Notes: generated by a model from the sequence alone, not told the origin. 12,841 bases of DNA from Pyrinomonadaceae bacterium (GCA_025937955.1 JAICQI010000076.1:1-12841); one strand, 5' to 3'; counted from the stretch's first letter, positions 1-6,523 are shown. Numbers and translations are program-made.

Positions 1-35
1 GCCCCCGCTGTCACTTGGGTCGAAACAGCGGGGGC
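1..35 (-). terminator. GC-rich hairpin downstream of pnp
   Basis: An 11-bp perfect inverted repeat (1-11 with 25-35, GCCCCCGCTGT / ACAGCGGGGGC) encloses a 13-nt loop, 46 nt past the pnp stop codon. On the minus strand this is the right place for the pnp terminator or a 3'-protective stem. The U-run that would prove intrinsic termination would lie beyond base 1 and cannot be seen. On the plus strand no T-run follows the stem. Confidence 0.55.
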
Positions 36-81
36 AAGCCCCTCTTCCTGACTTGTTCTATTTTCGGAGGCGCCCAAGCCG

Positions 82-2226
82 TTACTCGCCGCCGCCGTCG
101 CTCTGGCTGGCAGCTTCGGCTTTTCGGTTCTCTTCACGCAAAACGGCTTTTCGCGAAAGCTTAATCTTGTTGCCTTCGCGGCCGATGCACTTCACCAGGA
201 TCTGCTGCCCTTCCTTCAACTCGTCGCGCACGTCTTTCACGCGGCGATCAGCGATTTCCGAAATGTGCAGCAAACCATCGGTGCCCGGGAATATCTCCAC
301 GAATGCGCCGAAGTCCACGATCCTGTTAACGGTGCCAAGGTAGGTTTGGCCCACCTCAGCTTCCGCCGTCAGACCACGAATACGATTCACTGCGGCATCC
401 GCAGCGTCACCACTCGCAGTCGCGATTGAGATCGTACCATCGTCAGAGACGTCAATCTTCGCACCCGTTTCTTCAACGAGGGATCGGATGACCTTACCAC
501 CTGGTCCAATAACGTCGCGAATCTTGTCAGGATTGATTTTGATCTGGATGATGCGCGGAGCGAAAGCGGAGATCTGTTCGCGCGGCTCTGCGAGAGTCTT
601 TTCCATCGCGCCGAGAATGTAGAGCCGGCCTTTCTTCGCCTGCTCGAGTGCCTCGGCCATGATCTGCGCATTGATACCCGCGATCTTGATGTCCATCTGC
701 AGCGCGGTAATGCCGTTACGCGTGCCCGCGACTTTGAAATCCATGTCGCCGTAGTGATCTTCGGCGCCGGCGATATCAGTCAGGATCGCGTACTTGTTTC
801 CTTCCATCACCAGTCCCATCGCAACACCGGCCACAGGCGCTTTCAAAGGCACGCCGGCATCCATCAGCGACAGGGTGCCGCCGCAAACAGAAGCCATCGA
901 CGACGAGCCGTTTGATTCGGTGATCTCTGAAACCACGCGGAGCGTGTAAGGAAAGTCGGCATCGTCAGGCAGTACTACTTCGAGTGCGCGTCGCGCCAAC
1001 GCGCCGTGTCCGATCTCACGACGACTCGACGATCCGAAGCGACCAACCTCGCCAACGGAATACTGCGGGAAGTTGTAGTGCAAAAGGAACCGTCGTTTGA
1101 CTTCGCCCTTTTCCAGGTCGTCGATGAACTGCTCGTCTTCTTTTGTTCCGAGAGTGGTTGTGACCAGCGCCTGCGTCTCGCCGCGGGTGAAAAGCGCCGA
1201 ACCGTGTACGCGCGGCAACCAGCCTACTTCACACGTGATGGGCCGAATCTCCGAGAAGCGCCGACCGTCCGGACGTCGACGTTTGTTGAGAATGTCGTCG
1301 CGGAAGAGCGTCTCCTTAAAATGATCGAAGATCAGTTTGGCCATAGCACGTTTTTCCGGCTGATCTTCCGGATACGACTCGATTACTTCTTTCTTCAAAG
1401 CATCGACAGCAGCATAACTGGAACGCTTGTCCTGCGTGGTCACGTCAAGTACAGCACGCAGTCGATCGGAGTACTTCTCAGTAATCTCACGCTCCATCTC
1501 CGCATCGAGGATCACCGGGGTAACTTCGCGCTTCTGAATCTCGAGCGCTTTGTAGAGCTCTTTCTGCCAGCGGCAGAGCCGGTTGATTTCCTTGTGGGCC
1601 AACATCAGCGCTTCCACCATGATCTCTTCCGAGACTTCCTCCGCCCCGGCTTCAACCATGACGATCGCTTCTTCAGTTCCGGCCACAATCAAATTCAAAC
1701 GCGACTCACGCACTTCGTCGTAAGTCGGGTTAACTATGTAACGTCCTTCAATCAGCCCGATGCGTACACCCGCGATGGGATTTAGAAACGGAATATCTGA
1801 TAGGTAGAGAGCGCACGAAGCGCCGGTTATCGCAATAACGTCAGGATTGTTGTCCGGGTCGGCTGAGATCACACTCGCAATAACTTGAGTTTCATTTCGG
1901 AAACCTTCTGCAAACAACGGGCGACACGGGCGATCGATGAGACGGGCGGTAAGCACTTCCTTTTCATTGGGACGACCTTCACGACGGAAGTAATTGCCGG
2001 GAATACGTCCGGCAGCGTAGTTTGATTCACGGTATTCGACCGTGAGTGGAAAGAAATCAACGCCTTCGCGCGGGATCGGAGCGCTAACAGCTGCCACCAG
2101 CAACATCGTATCGCCATAGCGGACCACGACTGACCCGTCTGCTTGTTTGGCGACGCGACCGCTTTCAACGGTCAGCTCTCTTTCGCCGAGCTTAATTGAT
2201 TCTTTGAGGTATTTCTTTTCTGACAT
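82..2226 (-). CDS. pnp: Polynucleotide phosphorylase (PNPase)
   Basis: A 3'-to-5' exoribonuclease that phosphorolyses RNA to nucleoside diphosphates and can run in reverse as a polymerase; it acts in the cytoplasm, in other bacteria often within the degradosome. At 714 residues it is full length for the family. Visible order: first RNase PH fold (about 10-145, with the FRREGRPNEKE loop at 80-90), helical linker, second RNase PH fold (about 325-535), KH domain (about 556-617, IGPGG at 573-577), S1 domain (about 625-692), short polar tail. The catalytic aspartates expected from the E. coli enzyme are present as D490 and D496 in EDHYGDMD, and the phosphate-site motif SSSRREIGHG is at 399-408. 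The ATG at 2226 has an AGGGAG Shine-Dalgarno 8 nt upstream. It follows rpsO on the same strand, the conserved order in many bacteria. A T-tailed stem and a second weak stem lie in its leader. Confidence 0.98.
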   Translation of the reverse strand: MSEKKYLKESIKLGERELTVESGRVAKQADGSVVVRYGDTMLLVAAVSAPIPREGVDFFPLTVEYRESNYAAGRIPGNYFRREGRPNEKEVLTARLIDRPCRPLFAEGFRNETQVIASVISADPDNNPDVIAITGASCALYLSDIPFLNPIAGVRIGLIEGRYIVNPTYDEVRESRLNLIVAGTEEAIVMVEAGAEEVSEEIMVEALMLAHKEINRLCRWQKELYKALEIQKREVTPVILDAEMEREITEKYSDRLRAVLDVTTQDKRSSYAAVDALKKEVIESYPEDQPEKRAMAKLIFDHFKETLFRDDILNKRRRPDGRRFSEIRPITCEVGWLPRVHGSALFTRGETQALVTTTLGTKEDEQFIDDLEKGEVKRRFLLHYNFPQYSVGEVGRFGSSSRREIGHGALARRALEVVLPDDADFPYTLRVVSEITESNGSSSMASVCGGTLSLMDAGVPLKAPVAGVAMGLVMEGNKYAILTDIAGAEDHYGDMDFKVAGTRNGITALQMDIKIAGINAQIMAEALEQAKKGRLYILGAMEKTLAEPREQISAFAPRIIQIKINPDKIRDVIGPGGKVIRSLVEETGAKIDVSDDGTISIATASGDAADAAVNRIRGLTAEAEVGQTYLGTVNRIVDFGAFVEIFPGTDGLLHISEIADRRVKDVRDELKEGQQILVKCIGREGNKIKLSRKAVLREENRKAEAASQSDGGGE

Positions 2227-2248
2227 GTTCTATTCTCCCTGGATCCAT

Positions 2249-2281
2249 CCCACAGATTCACAGACTATCTGCGTAATCTGG
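2249..2281. repeat. Degenerate palindromic repeat in the pnp leader
   Basis: Left arm 2249-2264 (CCACAGATTCACAGA core) pairs imperfectly with right arm 2268-2281 (TCTGCGTAATCTGG) around a 3-nt loop. The ATCTGCG and TAATCTG words are those of the better preserved palindromes at 4260, 6446 and 8021, so I read this as a decayed member of that family. It lies just upstream of the pnp Shine-Dalgarno, so it would form a small stem in the pnp leader RNA. Family membership is inferred. Confidence 0.45.
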
Positions 2282-2341
2282 ATCGACTACAAAATTTATT
2301 GGGGCCGCCAACGTGAAGCGGGGCTGGGCTTAGCTGCAACA

Positions 2342-2389
2342 TGAAAAAGGCGGCACGAGCCACTTGAACCGTGAAGCTCATGCCGCCTT
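2342..2389 (-). terminator. Stem-loop with T-run between rpsO and pnp
   Basis: Read on the minus strand, a 13-bp stem (2389-2377 with 2359-2347, one G-U pair) with a 17-nt loop is followed directly by a T-run, the form of a rho-independent terminator. It could end or attenuate rpsO transcription before pnp. In E. coli the same gap holds the rpsO terminator and an RNase III-cleaved stem used by PNPase to control its own mRNA, so a processing role is equally possible. On the plus strand a short A-run precedes the stem and no T-run follows, so the minus strand is favoured. Confidence 0.75.
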
Positions 2390-2406
2390 ATTGCTTGAAG
2401 CTTATG

Positions 2407-2435
2407 GCCGTACACGTCCGCTTGTTTGCAGTCAA
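2407..2435 (-). promoter_or_regulatory. Possible sigma-70-type promoter for pnp
   Basis: On the minus strand TTGACT (2435-2430) is followed after 17 nt by TACGGC (2412-2407). The -35 box matches five of six consensus bases, the -10 box is weak. A transcript from here would begin near 2400, so the T-tailed stem at 2389-2347 would lie at its very 5' end. The rest of the 302-nt gap between pnp and rpsO shows no gene. A weak AGAGA/TCTCT stem lies just after rpsO near 2500-2520. Confidence 0.3.
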
Positions 2436-2528
2436 TCGCCGTCACGTTCGGCACTGCCACAAGCTCTTCGATAGACGTGGGCTTTAACTAAACAGAGATT
2501 CGAAGCTCTCTCTCAGTGTTTTCTAACG

Positions 2529-2798
2529 TTACCGGCGCAGACCCAAACGATTAACTACCTCATGGTAGCGTTCTATATCAGTGCGCTTTAGGTAATCCAA
2601 CAGACTCCGACGTTGCGAGACCATTTTCAGCAGGCCGCGCCGCGAATGATTGTCTTTTTTGTGGGTCTTGAAATGCTCAGTGAGGTCGTTAATTCTCTTG
2701 CTCAGAAGTGCGACCTGAACTTGCGGTGAACCGGTATCTCCCTCATGCGTACGGAACTCCGTAACTATCTGTTCCTTGGTTTGTTTTGCTAACGCCAC
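2529..2798 (-). CDS. rpsO: 30S ribosomal protein S15
   Basis: A primary-binding protein of the small subunit that binds the 16S rRNA central domain (helices 20-22) and starts platform assembly. The 89-residue length is exact for the family. The signature is clear: HEGDTGSPQVQ (residues 18-28), then KRINDLTEHFKTHKKDNHSR and RRSLLDYLKRTD in the middle and C-terminal helices. The start is GTG at 2798. The only good Shine-Dalgarno, GGGAGG, ends 13 nt upstream, longer than usual, and no alternative start lies closer. That Shine-Dalgarno sits in the loop of a short hairpin, which would allow the S15 feedback control known from several bacteria, though the S15 site itself is not proven here. pnp follows on the same strand 302 nt downstream. 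Confidence 0.98.
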   Translation of the reverse strand: MALAKQTKEQIVTEFRTHEGDTGSPQVQVALLSKRINDLTEHFKTHKKDNHSRRGLLKMVSQRRSLLDYLKRTDIERYHEVVNRLGLRR

Positions 2799-2808
2799 TT
2801 GCTTAAAT

Positions 2809-2853
2809 GGTCCTCCCAGACCGCAGTAACACCGCGTAAAAGCGGCAACCGCT
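2809..2853 (-). promoter_or_regulatory. Structured rpsO leader, three tandem hairpins
   Basis: On the minus strand the leader holds, in order, AGCGG-TTG-CCGCT (2853-2841), GCGGT-GTT-ACTGC with one G-U pair (2835-2823), and GGTC-TGGGAG-GACC (2822-2809). The loop of the last carries the Shine-Dalgarno. S15 is known to repress its own translation in several phyla through unrelated leader folds, so this is a candidate autoregulatory site. The fold was drawn by eye; no known S15 motif was matched. Confidence 0.4.
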
Positions 2854-2872
2854 AAACTTAAAAAGCTGCCTC

Positions 2873-2902
2873 ACTGTAACATGACCCCGCTAAAAGGCAC
2901 AA
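2873..2902 (-). promoter_or_regulatory. Possible extended -10 promoter for rpsO
   Basis: On the minus strand TTGTGC (2902-2897) is followed after 18 nt by TACAGT (2878-2873) with an upstream TG, giving an extended -10 (TGTTACAGT). Transcription would start near 2866 and give a leader of roughly 67 nt that contains the three hairpins. The match is moderate and the call is by eye. Confidence 0.35.
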
Positions 2903-2917
2903 ATGGAAGCAGAACAG

Positions 2918-3017
2918 GCCACAAAAACGCATAAAACTCACAAAAATAAGACTGAAGGAAAGAGCCTGATGCTTTTCGCAGATTCTTCCTCTTGTGACTC
3001 TTGTGCCTTTTTGTGGC
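2918..3017. repeat. 100-bp palindromic element, GCCACAAAAA family
   Basis: Two 34-nt arms, 2918-2951 and 2984-3017, are inverted copies matching at 27 of 34 positions. Each starts with GCCACAAAAA when read inward from its end. The central 32 nt are not obviously paired. The right arm ends in GTGGCTAA (3013-3020), the same end as the ATCCGTG-type palindrome at 8021-8087 (8083-8090), which ties the two sequence types together. A further copy of the word GGCACAA is at 2896-2902. The element lies between the divergent rpsO and NADH dehydrogenase genes, so both promoters lie beside it. Confidence 0.7.
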
Positions 3018-3027
3018 TAATCTGATT

Positions 3028-3036
3028 TGGTACTAT
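3028..3036 (+). promoter_or_regulatory. Possible extended -10 box next to the start codon
   Basis: TG-G-TACTAT (3028-3036) is an extended -10 match lying 8 nt before the ATG at 3045. A transcript from it would start at about 3043-3045, so the mRNA would be leaderless or nearly so. This agrees with the absence of any Shine-Dalgarno there. No convincing -35 box is at the right distance. Confidence 0.35.
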
Positions 3037-3044
3037 CCCGCCAA

Positions 3045-4259
3045 ATGTCTAAAGCCAAAATTGTGATTCTCGGAGGCGGGTTTGGAGGGCTGTTTACCGC
3101 CCTCGAGCTGGCCGGATCCGCGGACGTGACGCTCGTTAGCGAGGCCGACCACTTCCTCTTTACGCCGATGCTCTACGAGTATCTGAGCAGGGAAGTCGAA
3201 GCCTGGCACATCGCGCCCAGATACGACGAACTGCTCGAAGATAACGTCCACTTCGTCCAAAGTTATGCAACCGCCATCGACCTCAAGGCGCAGACAGTCT
3301 CCGTTCCCACTTATGAAAAGATTCTGAACTGGGACATGTTGGTGCTCGCCGTCGGCGGCATCACAAACTACGTCGGCGTCGAAGGAGCGCAACAGTTCTC
3401 GTTGCCTTTCCGGAAGCTCGCGCATGCAGACGACCTGCGGCGCCGGATGGTGGTGACGCTCGATCGCATACCGCCTGAAATGCCGGCGAAGGAGGTCCAG
3501 CGTGAAGTGACCTTTGCCGTTGTGGGCGCAGGCGCGAGCGGCTGTGAACTCTCAACCAAAATGGCTGACCTGCTCAACGACTCGTTCAAGCGCCGAGCGC
3601 TCCACGGCGAGCCGCGCGTGCTCGTGATCGAAATGGGCGACAGGGTCGTTCCGGGAATGGGTGAACAGATCCGCGAGTTTGTCGAAGAGGCGCTGCGAGA
3701 GTCTCATGTTGAAGTGCGTACGAACACACGGGTCGTGAAAGTCACGAGCGATGAGGTCACTTTTGAGCACGAGGGCAATCGAGAAACGCTGAAGACTGCT
3801 GGAGTCGTATGGACCGGCGGCGTCAAAATGAACCCACTTATCGAGCAGCTCGACGTTGAAAAGAACAACCGCGGATTGCTGATCGTCAAACCTACTTTGC
3901 AGCTGTCGCAACACGTAAACATTTTCGCGCTCGGCGACATAGCCGTCTACCCCGATGCAACGCCAACACTCGCGGGCACTGCTCAACTCGCTTTCCAGCA
4001 GGCGAGTCTCGCTGCTCGCAACATCAAGGCATACATGGAGGGAAAGGAACTTCACACTAAGCACTTCGAGGAGTTGGGAGAAGCGATCAGTCTGGGCACT
4101 GAACGAGCAGCAGTACTGACCGGAGGCAAAGCCTTTGGCGGAGCGCTCGCGCGACAGGCGCGATTCGCGTTGTACACCTCACGCCTTCCAACATGGCACC
4201 ACCGTTTACGCGTAGGCGCCAGTTGGTTCTTCGAGGGAACACAGATGAAACCGATCTGA
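3045..4259 (+). CDS. Type II NADH dehydrogenase family FAD oxidoreductase
   Basis: Likely a membrane-associated, non-proton-pumping NADH:quinone oxidoreductase (ndh-like). The 404 residues carry two Rossmann folds: the FAD-binding GGGFGG at 10-15 and the NADH-binding VVGAGASGCELS at 159-170. An acidic residue (E196, in VLVIEMGDR) at the end of the second strand of the NAD fold favours NADH over NADPH. NIFALGDIA (292-300) provides the FAD-contacting aspartate D298, and AQLAFQQA (313-320) matches the quinone-site AQxAxQ motif of this family. The C-terminal 35 residues are rich in Arg, Trp and Phe and could be the membrane-docking helix. The ATG at 3045 is chosen over an in-frame TTG at 3027, which would add six residues before the Rossmann strand. 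No Shine-Dalgarno precedes it. Other pyridine nucleotide-disulfide oxidoreductases are the main alternative. Confidence 0.88.
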   Translation: MSKAKIVILGGGFGGLFTALELAGSADVTLVSEADHFLFTPMLYEYLSREVEAWHIAPRYDELLEDNVHFVQSYATAIDLKAQTVSVPTYEKILNWDMLVLAVGGITNYVGVEGAQQFSLPFRKLAHADDLRRRMVVTLDRIPPEMPAKEVQREVTFAVVGAGASGCELSTKMADLLNDSFKRRALHGEPRVLVIEMGDRVVPGMGEQIREFVEEALRESHVEVRTNTRVVKVTSDEVTFEHEGNRETLKTAGVVWTGGVKMNPLIEQLDVEKNNRGLLIVKPTLQLSQHVNIFALGDIAVYPDATPTLAGTAQLAFQQASLAARNIKAYMEGKELHTKHFEELGEAISLGTERAAVLTGGKAFGGALARQARFALYTSRLPTWHHRLRVGASWFFEGTQMKPI

Positions 4260-4329
4260 GCCGCGGATAACGCGGATTTGCGATCCCGATCAGCGCTAAT
4301 CGGATTACAAATCCGCGTCATCCGCGTTA
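4260..4329. repeat. Nested palindrome, ATCCGCG family
   Basis: The outer arms 4262-4280 and 4308-4326 match at 18 of 19 positions and each holds two copies of the ATCCGCG word (CGCGGAT on the left). The inner 27 nt hold a second palindrome, 4286-4303 (CCGAT-CAGCGCTA-ATCGG). The element starts directly after the stop codon of the NADH dehydrogenase gene and fills most of the 100-nt gap to the M23 peptidase gene. No T-run follows, so it is not a standard terminator. It is the best preserved of the palindromes here. Confidence 0.8.
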
Positions 4330-4359
4330 CTGGAACGGTAGTTGTTTCTGAATCGGGCC

Positions 4360-5007
4360 ATGGGGCTCGTAAAGCTGCGAATTCTGCTGGTTGTACTGTT
4401 TTTAGTGATCGTGGCGCTCGTCTCGATTGCGATCACTCTTCGTACTACACCCGTTGTTCCAGCGCTTGATATTCCATCGAGCTCACCAATCGCTGTTGCG
4501 ATCGGAACACCACTACCTCCTACAGAATCGCCAACTTCCGTCAATACGAATTTTTTCGGCACAGTAAACCTCATCATTCCCGTTGCCGGAGTCAAACCAG
4601 AACAGCTGATCGACACTTACGACGATGCGCGCTCGGAAGGTCGCGTACACGACGCAATCGATATCATGGCGCCTGCTGAAACTCCCGTACTCGCTGCCGC
4701 AGACGGCAAGATCGTCAAGCTCTTTCAAAGCGAACGCGGCGGCATCACGATCTATCAGCTCAATGCTAACCAGGATCTGATCTTCTACTACGCTCACCTG
4801 TCTCGTTACGCCGATGGTCTGGCCGAAGGCGATCTCGTGCGGCAGGGACAAATCATCGCTTACGTCGGCGACACCGGAAACGCCGGCGCCGGCAACTATC
4901 ATCTGCACTTCTCGATCGCGGCAGTTTCAGACCCCAAACGCTACTGGGAAGGCACCAATATCAATCCCTATCCGCTGCTACAGAACCGAGCGCAATTAAC
5001 ACCTTAA
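4360..5007 (+). CDS. Membrane-anchored M23/LytM metallopeptidase
   Basis: A predicted zinc endopeptidase acting on peptidoglycan cross-bridges, held at the outer face of the inner membrane by one N-terminal segment. Of 215 residues, about 6-27 form the hydrophobic helix, about 28-65 a Pro/Ser/Thr-rich linker, and about 70-205 the LytM fold. All the expected metal and catalytic positions are visible: H97 and D101 in the HxxxD motif, H146 in the YAHL motif, and H181 and H183 in the HLH motif. Because these are intact it should be an active enzyme and not an EnvC/NlpD-like regulator. The ATG at 4360 is preferred over an in-frame TTG at 4342, because the hydrophobic helix then begins normally; no clear Shine-Dalgarno precedes either. 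It lies 100 nt after the NADH dehydrogenase gene and 100 nt before the L,D-transpeptidase lipoprotein gene. Confidence 0.9.
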   Translation: MGLVKLRILLVVLFLVIVALVSIAITLRTTPVVPALDIPSSSPIAVAIGTPLPPTESPTSVNTNFFGTVNLIIPVAGVKPEQLIDTYDDARSEGRVHDAIDIMAPAETPVLAAADGKIVKLFQSERGGITIYQLNANQDLIFYYAHLSRYADGLAEGDLVRQGQIIAYVGDTGNAGAGNYHLHFSIAAVSDPKRYWEGTNINPYPLLQNRAQLTP

Positions 5008-5055
5008 TCGTCCGCAAATCGTTCATAAAACCCGCGTAAATACTTGCGCCTCGCT

Positions 5056-5081
5056 GGAACGGCTGTTGCACCAACCTCCAA
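5056..5081 (+). promoter_or_regulatory. Possible ECF-type promoter before the lipoprotein gene
   Basis: GGAAC (5056-5060) is followed after 16 nt by TCCAA (5077-5081), resembling the GGAAC / TCNNA pattern of sigma-E-like ECF factors. The start would fall near 5087, just ahead of the Shine-Dalgarno at 5096. The same CTGGAACGGNNGTTG string also occurs at 4330-4344, before the M23 gene. Weak evidence, by eye only. Confidence 0.22.
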
Positions 5082-5107
5082 CGAACACATCTGTCGAGGA
5101 GTTCAAA

Positions 5108-6478
5108 ATGACCATTATTCGTCAACTTCTGATTCTCGCTTTCTTTATATGTTTGCTGACGAGCTGTGAGCCCGCACCGAATAATCCGAACACAACCGTG
5201 TCCTCGGCAAGCCCGTCCCCAACTGCATCTGCATCGCCATCACCGGCAAACACCGGCACGGCATCAGCCCAGCTGACTTTACCGTTGCTCGATGCATTGT
5301 TGACTGACGAGAAGTTTGTAGCTCGAGCAAAAGAAAACCTTAAACTCTCCGATGAACAGATCGAATCGCTCAAGCGCGTCTCGAGTGAGCAGGTCGCCCG
5401 GCTACGTGAGGCCAACGCCGAAGATCTCGACGCTACTGACGGCGATCCTCGTGAACGTGCCGAACAGGAATTGCGCACGATTCTCGGCGAGCAGAAAGCG
5501 CGAGAGTTGGCGACATTCGCAAACGAGTACTGGTCCAAGGGCGACCCAGCAGAACCTTCAAACGACACAGCGCAGATGTTGCCTGGTCTAAACGCGGTGC
5601 CGACGGACACGCGCGTGGTCGTTAACATTCCCGCGTTTCGCATGGACCTTTTTCAGGATGGCTCGCTGGTGAAGTCGTACAAAGTTGGCATCGGCTATCC
5701 GGAGTTTCCTTTGCCGCAGGGATTGCGCAAGGCGCAAACGATAATCTTCAACCCGACCTGGACACCGCCGGATTCGCCGTGGGTGGCAGAGATGAAGAAC
5801 GTCACGCCTGGTGAGACGGTCGCGGCCGGCGATAAAGACAATCCACTTGGACCAATCAAGATTCCGATTGGATTGCCTTCACTGATTCACGGCGGCAAGT
5901 CGCCCGCGAAGATCGGGAAGTTTGCTTCGCACGGATGTGTTGGTTTAACGAATTCGCAGGTGAAAGACTTCGCTGCGCTGCTTGCGAAAGCCTCAAACAC
6001 CAACGAGATCTCCGACAAGTCGATTAACACGTACCTGGAGGACAAAGAGCGCACGCAGACCGTCAAACTCAATCAAACCGTGCCGGTGGAACTGCGCTAT
6101 GAGACGATCGTGCTGGAAGACGACGGAAAGCTGCACATCTACAAGGACGTCTACGCGCAGGATACGAACACCGAAGAGAACTTACGGAGAGTGTTGGAGG
6201 CGCACGGCGTGAGGTTCGAAGATCTTTCGGAGCAACAGCGAACCGAGGCGCTCAACGCGCTGAATGCGATGTCGGCAAATCCGCAAGCGGCGGCGTCGCC
6301 ATCACCCTCAGCATCACCCGAGAAGAAGAGCGCAAGAAAGAAAACGCCAGCGAAGCCTCAGAATGAAGTCGTGATCGACCTGGCCAAGGCGCAGAAGGGC
6401 TATCCCGTTCCGGTTAATCTGGATACTGGAAGTGGAAACAAACCAGCCACGGATAAACGCAGAAAAAGTACGGATTAA
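5108..6478 (+). CDS. L,D-transpeptidase lipoprotein (YkuD domain)
   Basis: A periplasmic lipoprotein predicted to form 3-3 peptidoglycan cross-links or attach proteins to peptidoglycan. The 456 residues show a signal peptide with lipobox LTSC (lipidated Cys at 20), a Ser/Pro-rich linker (31-50), a helical region (about 56-142), the YkuD catalytic domain (about 165-285), the VPV...LHIYKDVY strand segment (326-349) that follows YkuD in LdtD/YcbB-like enzymes, and a second Ser/Pro- and Lys-rich tail. The catalytic motif is complete: H261-G262 and S274-H275-G276-C277, with C277 the nucleophile. In the helical region, LKLSDEQIESL (78-88) and ILGEQKAREL (125-134) resemble paired LTxxQ motifs of Spy/CpxP proteins. 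The ATG at 5108 has a GAGGAG Shine-Dalgarno 6 nt upstream and gives a normal signal peptide; an upstream in-frame ATG at 5066 does not. Its last 11 codons lie in a palindromic repeat and it overlaps dus by 4 nt. Confidence 0.92.
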   Translation: MTIIRQLLILAFFICLLTSCEPAPNNPNTTVSSASPSPTASASPSPANTGTASAQLTLPLLDALLTDEKFVARAKENLKLSDEQIESLKRVSSEQVARLREANAEDLDATDGDPRERAEQELRTILGEQKARELATFANEYWSKGDPAEPSNDTAQMLPGLNAVPTDTRVVVNIPAFRMDLFQDGSLVKSYKVGIGYPEFPLPQGLRKAQTIIFNPTWTPPDSPWVAEMKNVTPGETVAAGDKDNPLGPIKIPIGLPSLIHGGKSPAKIGKFASHGCVGLTNSQVKDFAALLAKASNTNEISDKSINTYLEDKERTQTVKLNQTVPVELRYETIVLEDDGKLHIYKDVYAQDTNTEENLRRVLEAHGVRFEDLSEQQRTEALNALNAMSANPQAAASPSPSASPEKKSARKKTPAKPQNEVVIDLAKAQKGYPVPVNLDTGSGNKPATDKRRKSTD

Positions 6479-6523
6479 GAGCTAAAAAAATTGCAATCCG
6501 TAATTTCCGCGTTAATCTGCGGC
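6446..6523. repeat. Palindromic element spanning two convergent gene ends
   Basis: The left arm 6446-6477 and right arm 6495-6523 are inverted copies that agree at about 24 of 29 aligned positions with a 2-nt gap, built from ATCCGTA, CTGCGTT/CCGCGTT and ATCYGYGGC words. The loop holds an A7 run. The left arm is coding for the end of the lipoprotein and the right arm for the end of the dihydrouridine synthase. A hairpin here could stop convergent transcription, but the A/T run lies in the loop, so it is not a standard terminator. Confidence 0.75.

Noticed and set aside
1006..1785. A 259-codon open frame on the plus strand
   Set aside because: It lies wholly opposite the well-supported pnp gene, has no recognisable domain and is a codon-bias shadow.
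3552..4064. A 170-codon open frame on the minus strand
   Set aside because: It is antisense to the NADH dehydrogenase gene, whose motifs are intact; the protein resembles nothing I know.
4260..4329. Palindrome as an ordinary intrinsic terminator
   Set aside because: No T-run follows the stem on either strand, and the doubled word structure is shared with copies in coding sequence.
4342..4359. TTG at 4342 as the start of the M23 peptidase
   Set aside because: It adds only six residues ahead of the membrane helix and has no Shine-Dalgarno; the ATG at 4360 is simpler.
5066..5107. ATG at 5066 as the start of the lipoprotein
   Set aside because: It would put 14 polar residues before the signal peptide, while the ATG at 5108 has GAGGAG 6 nt upstream.
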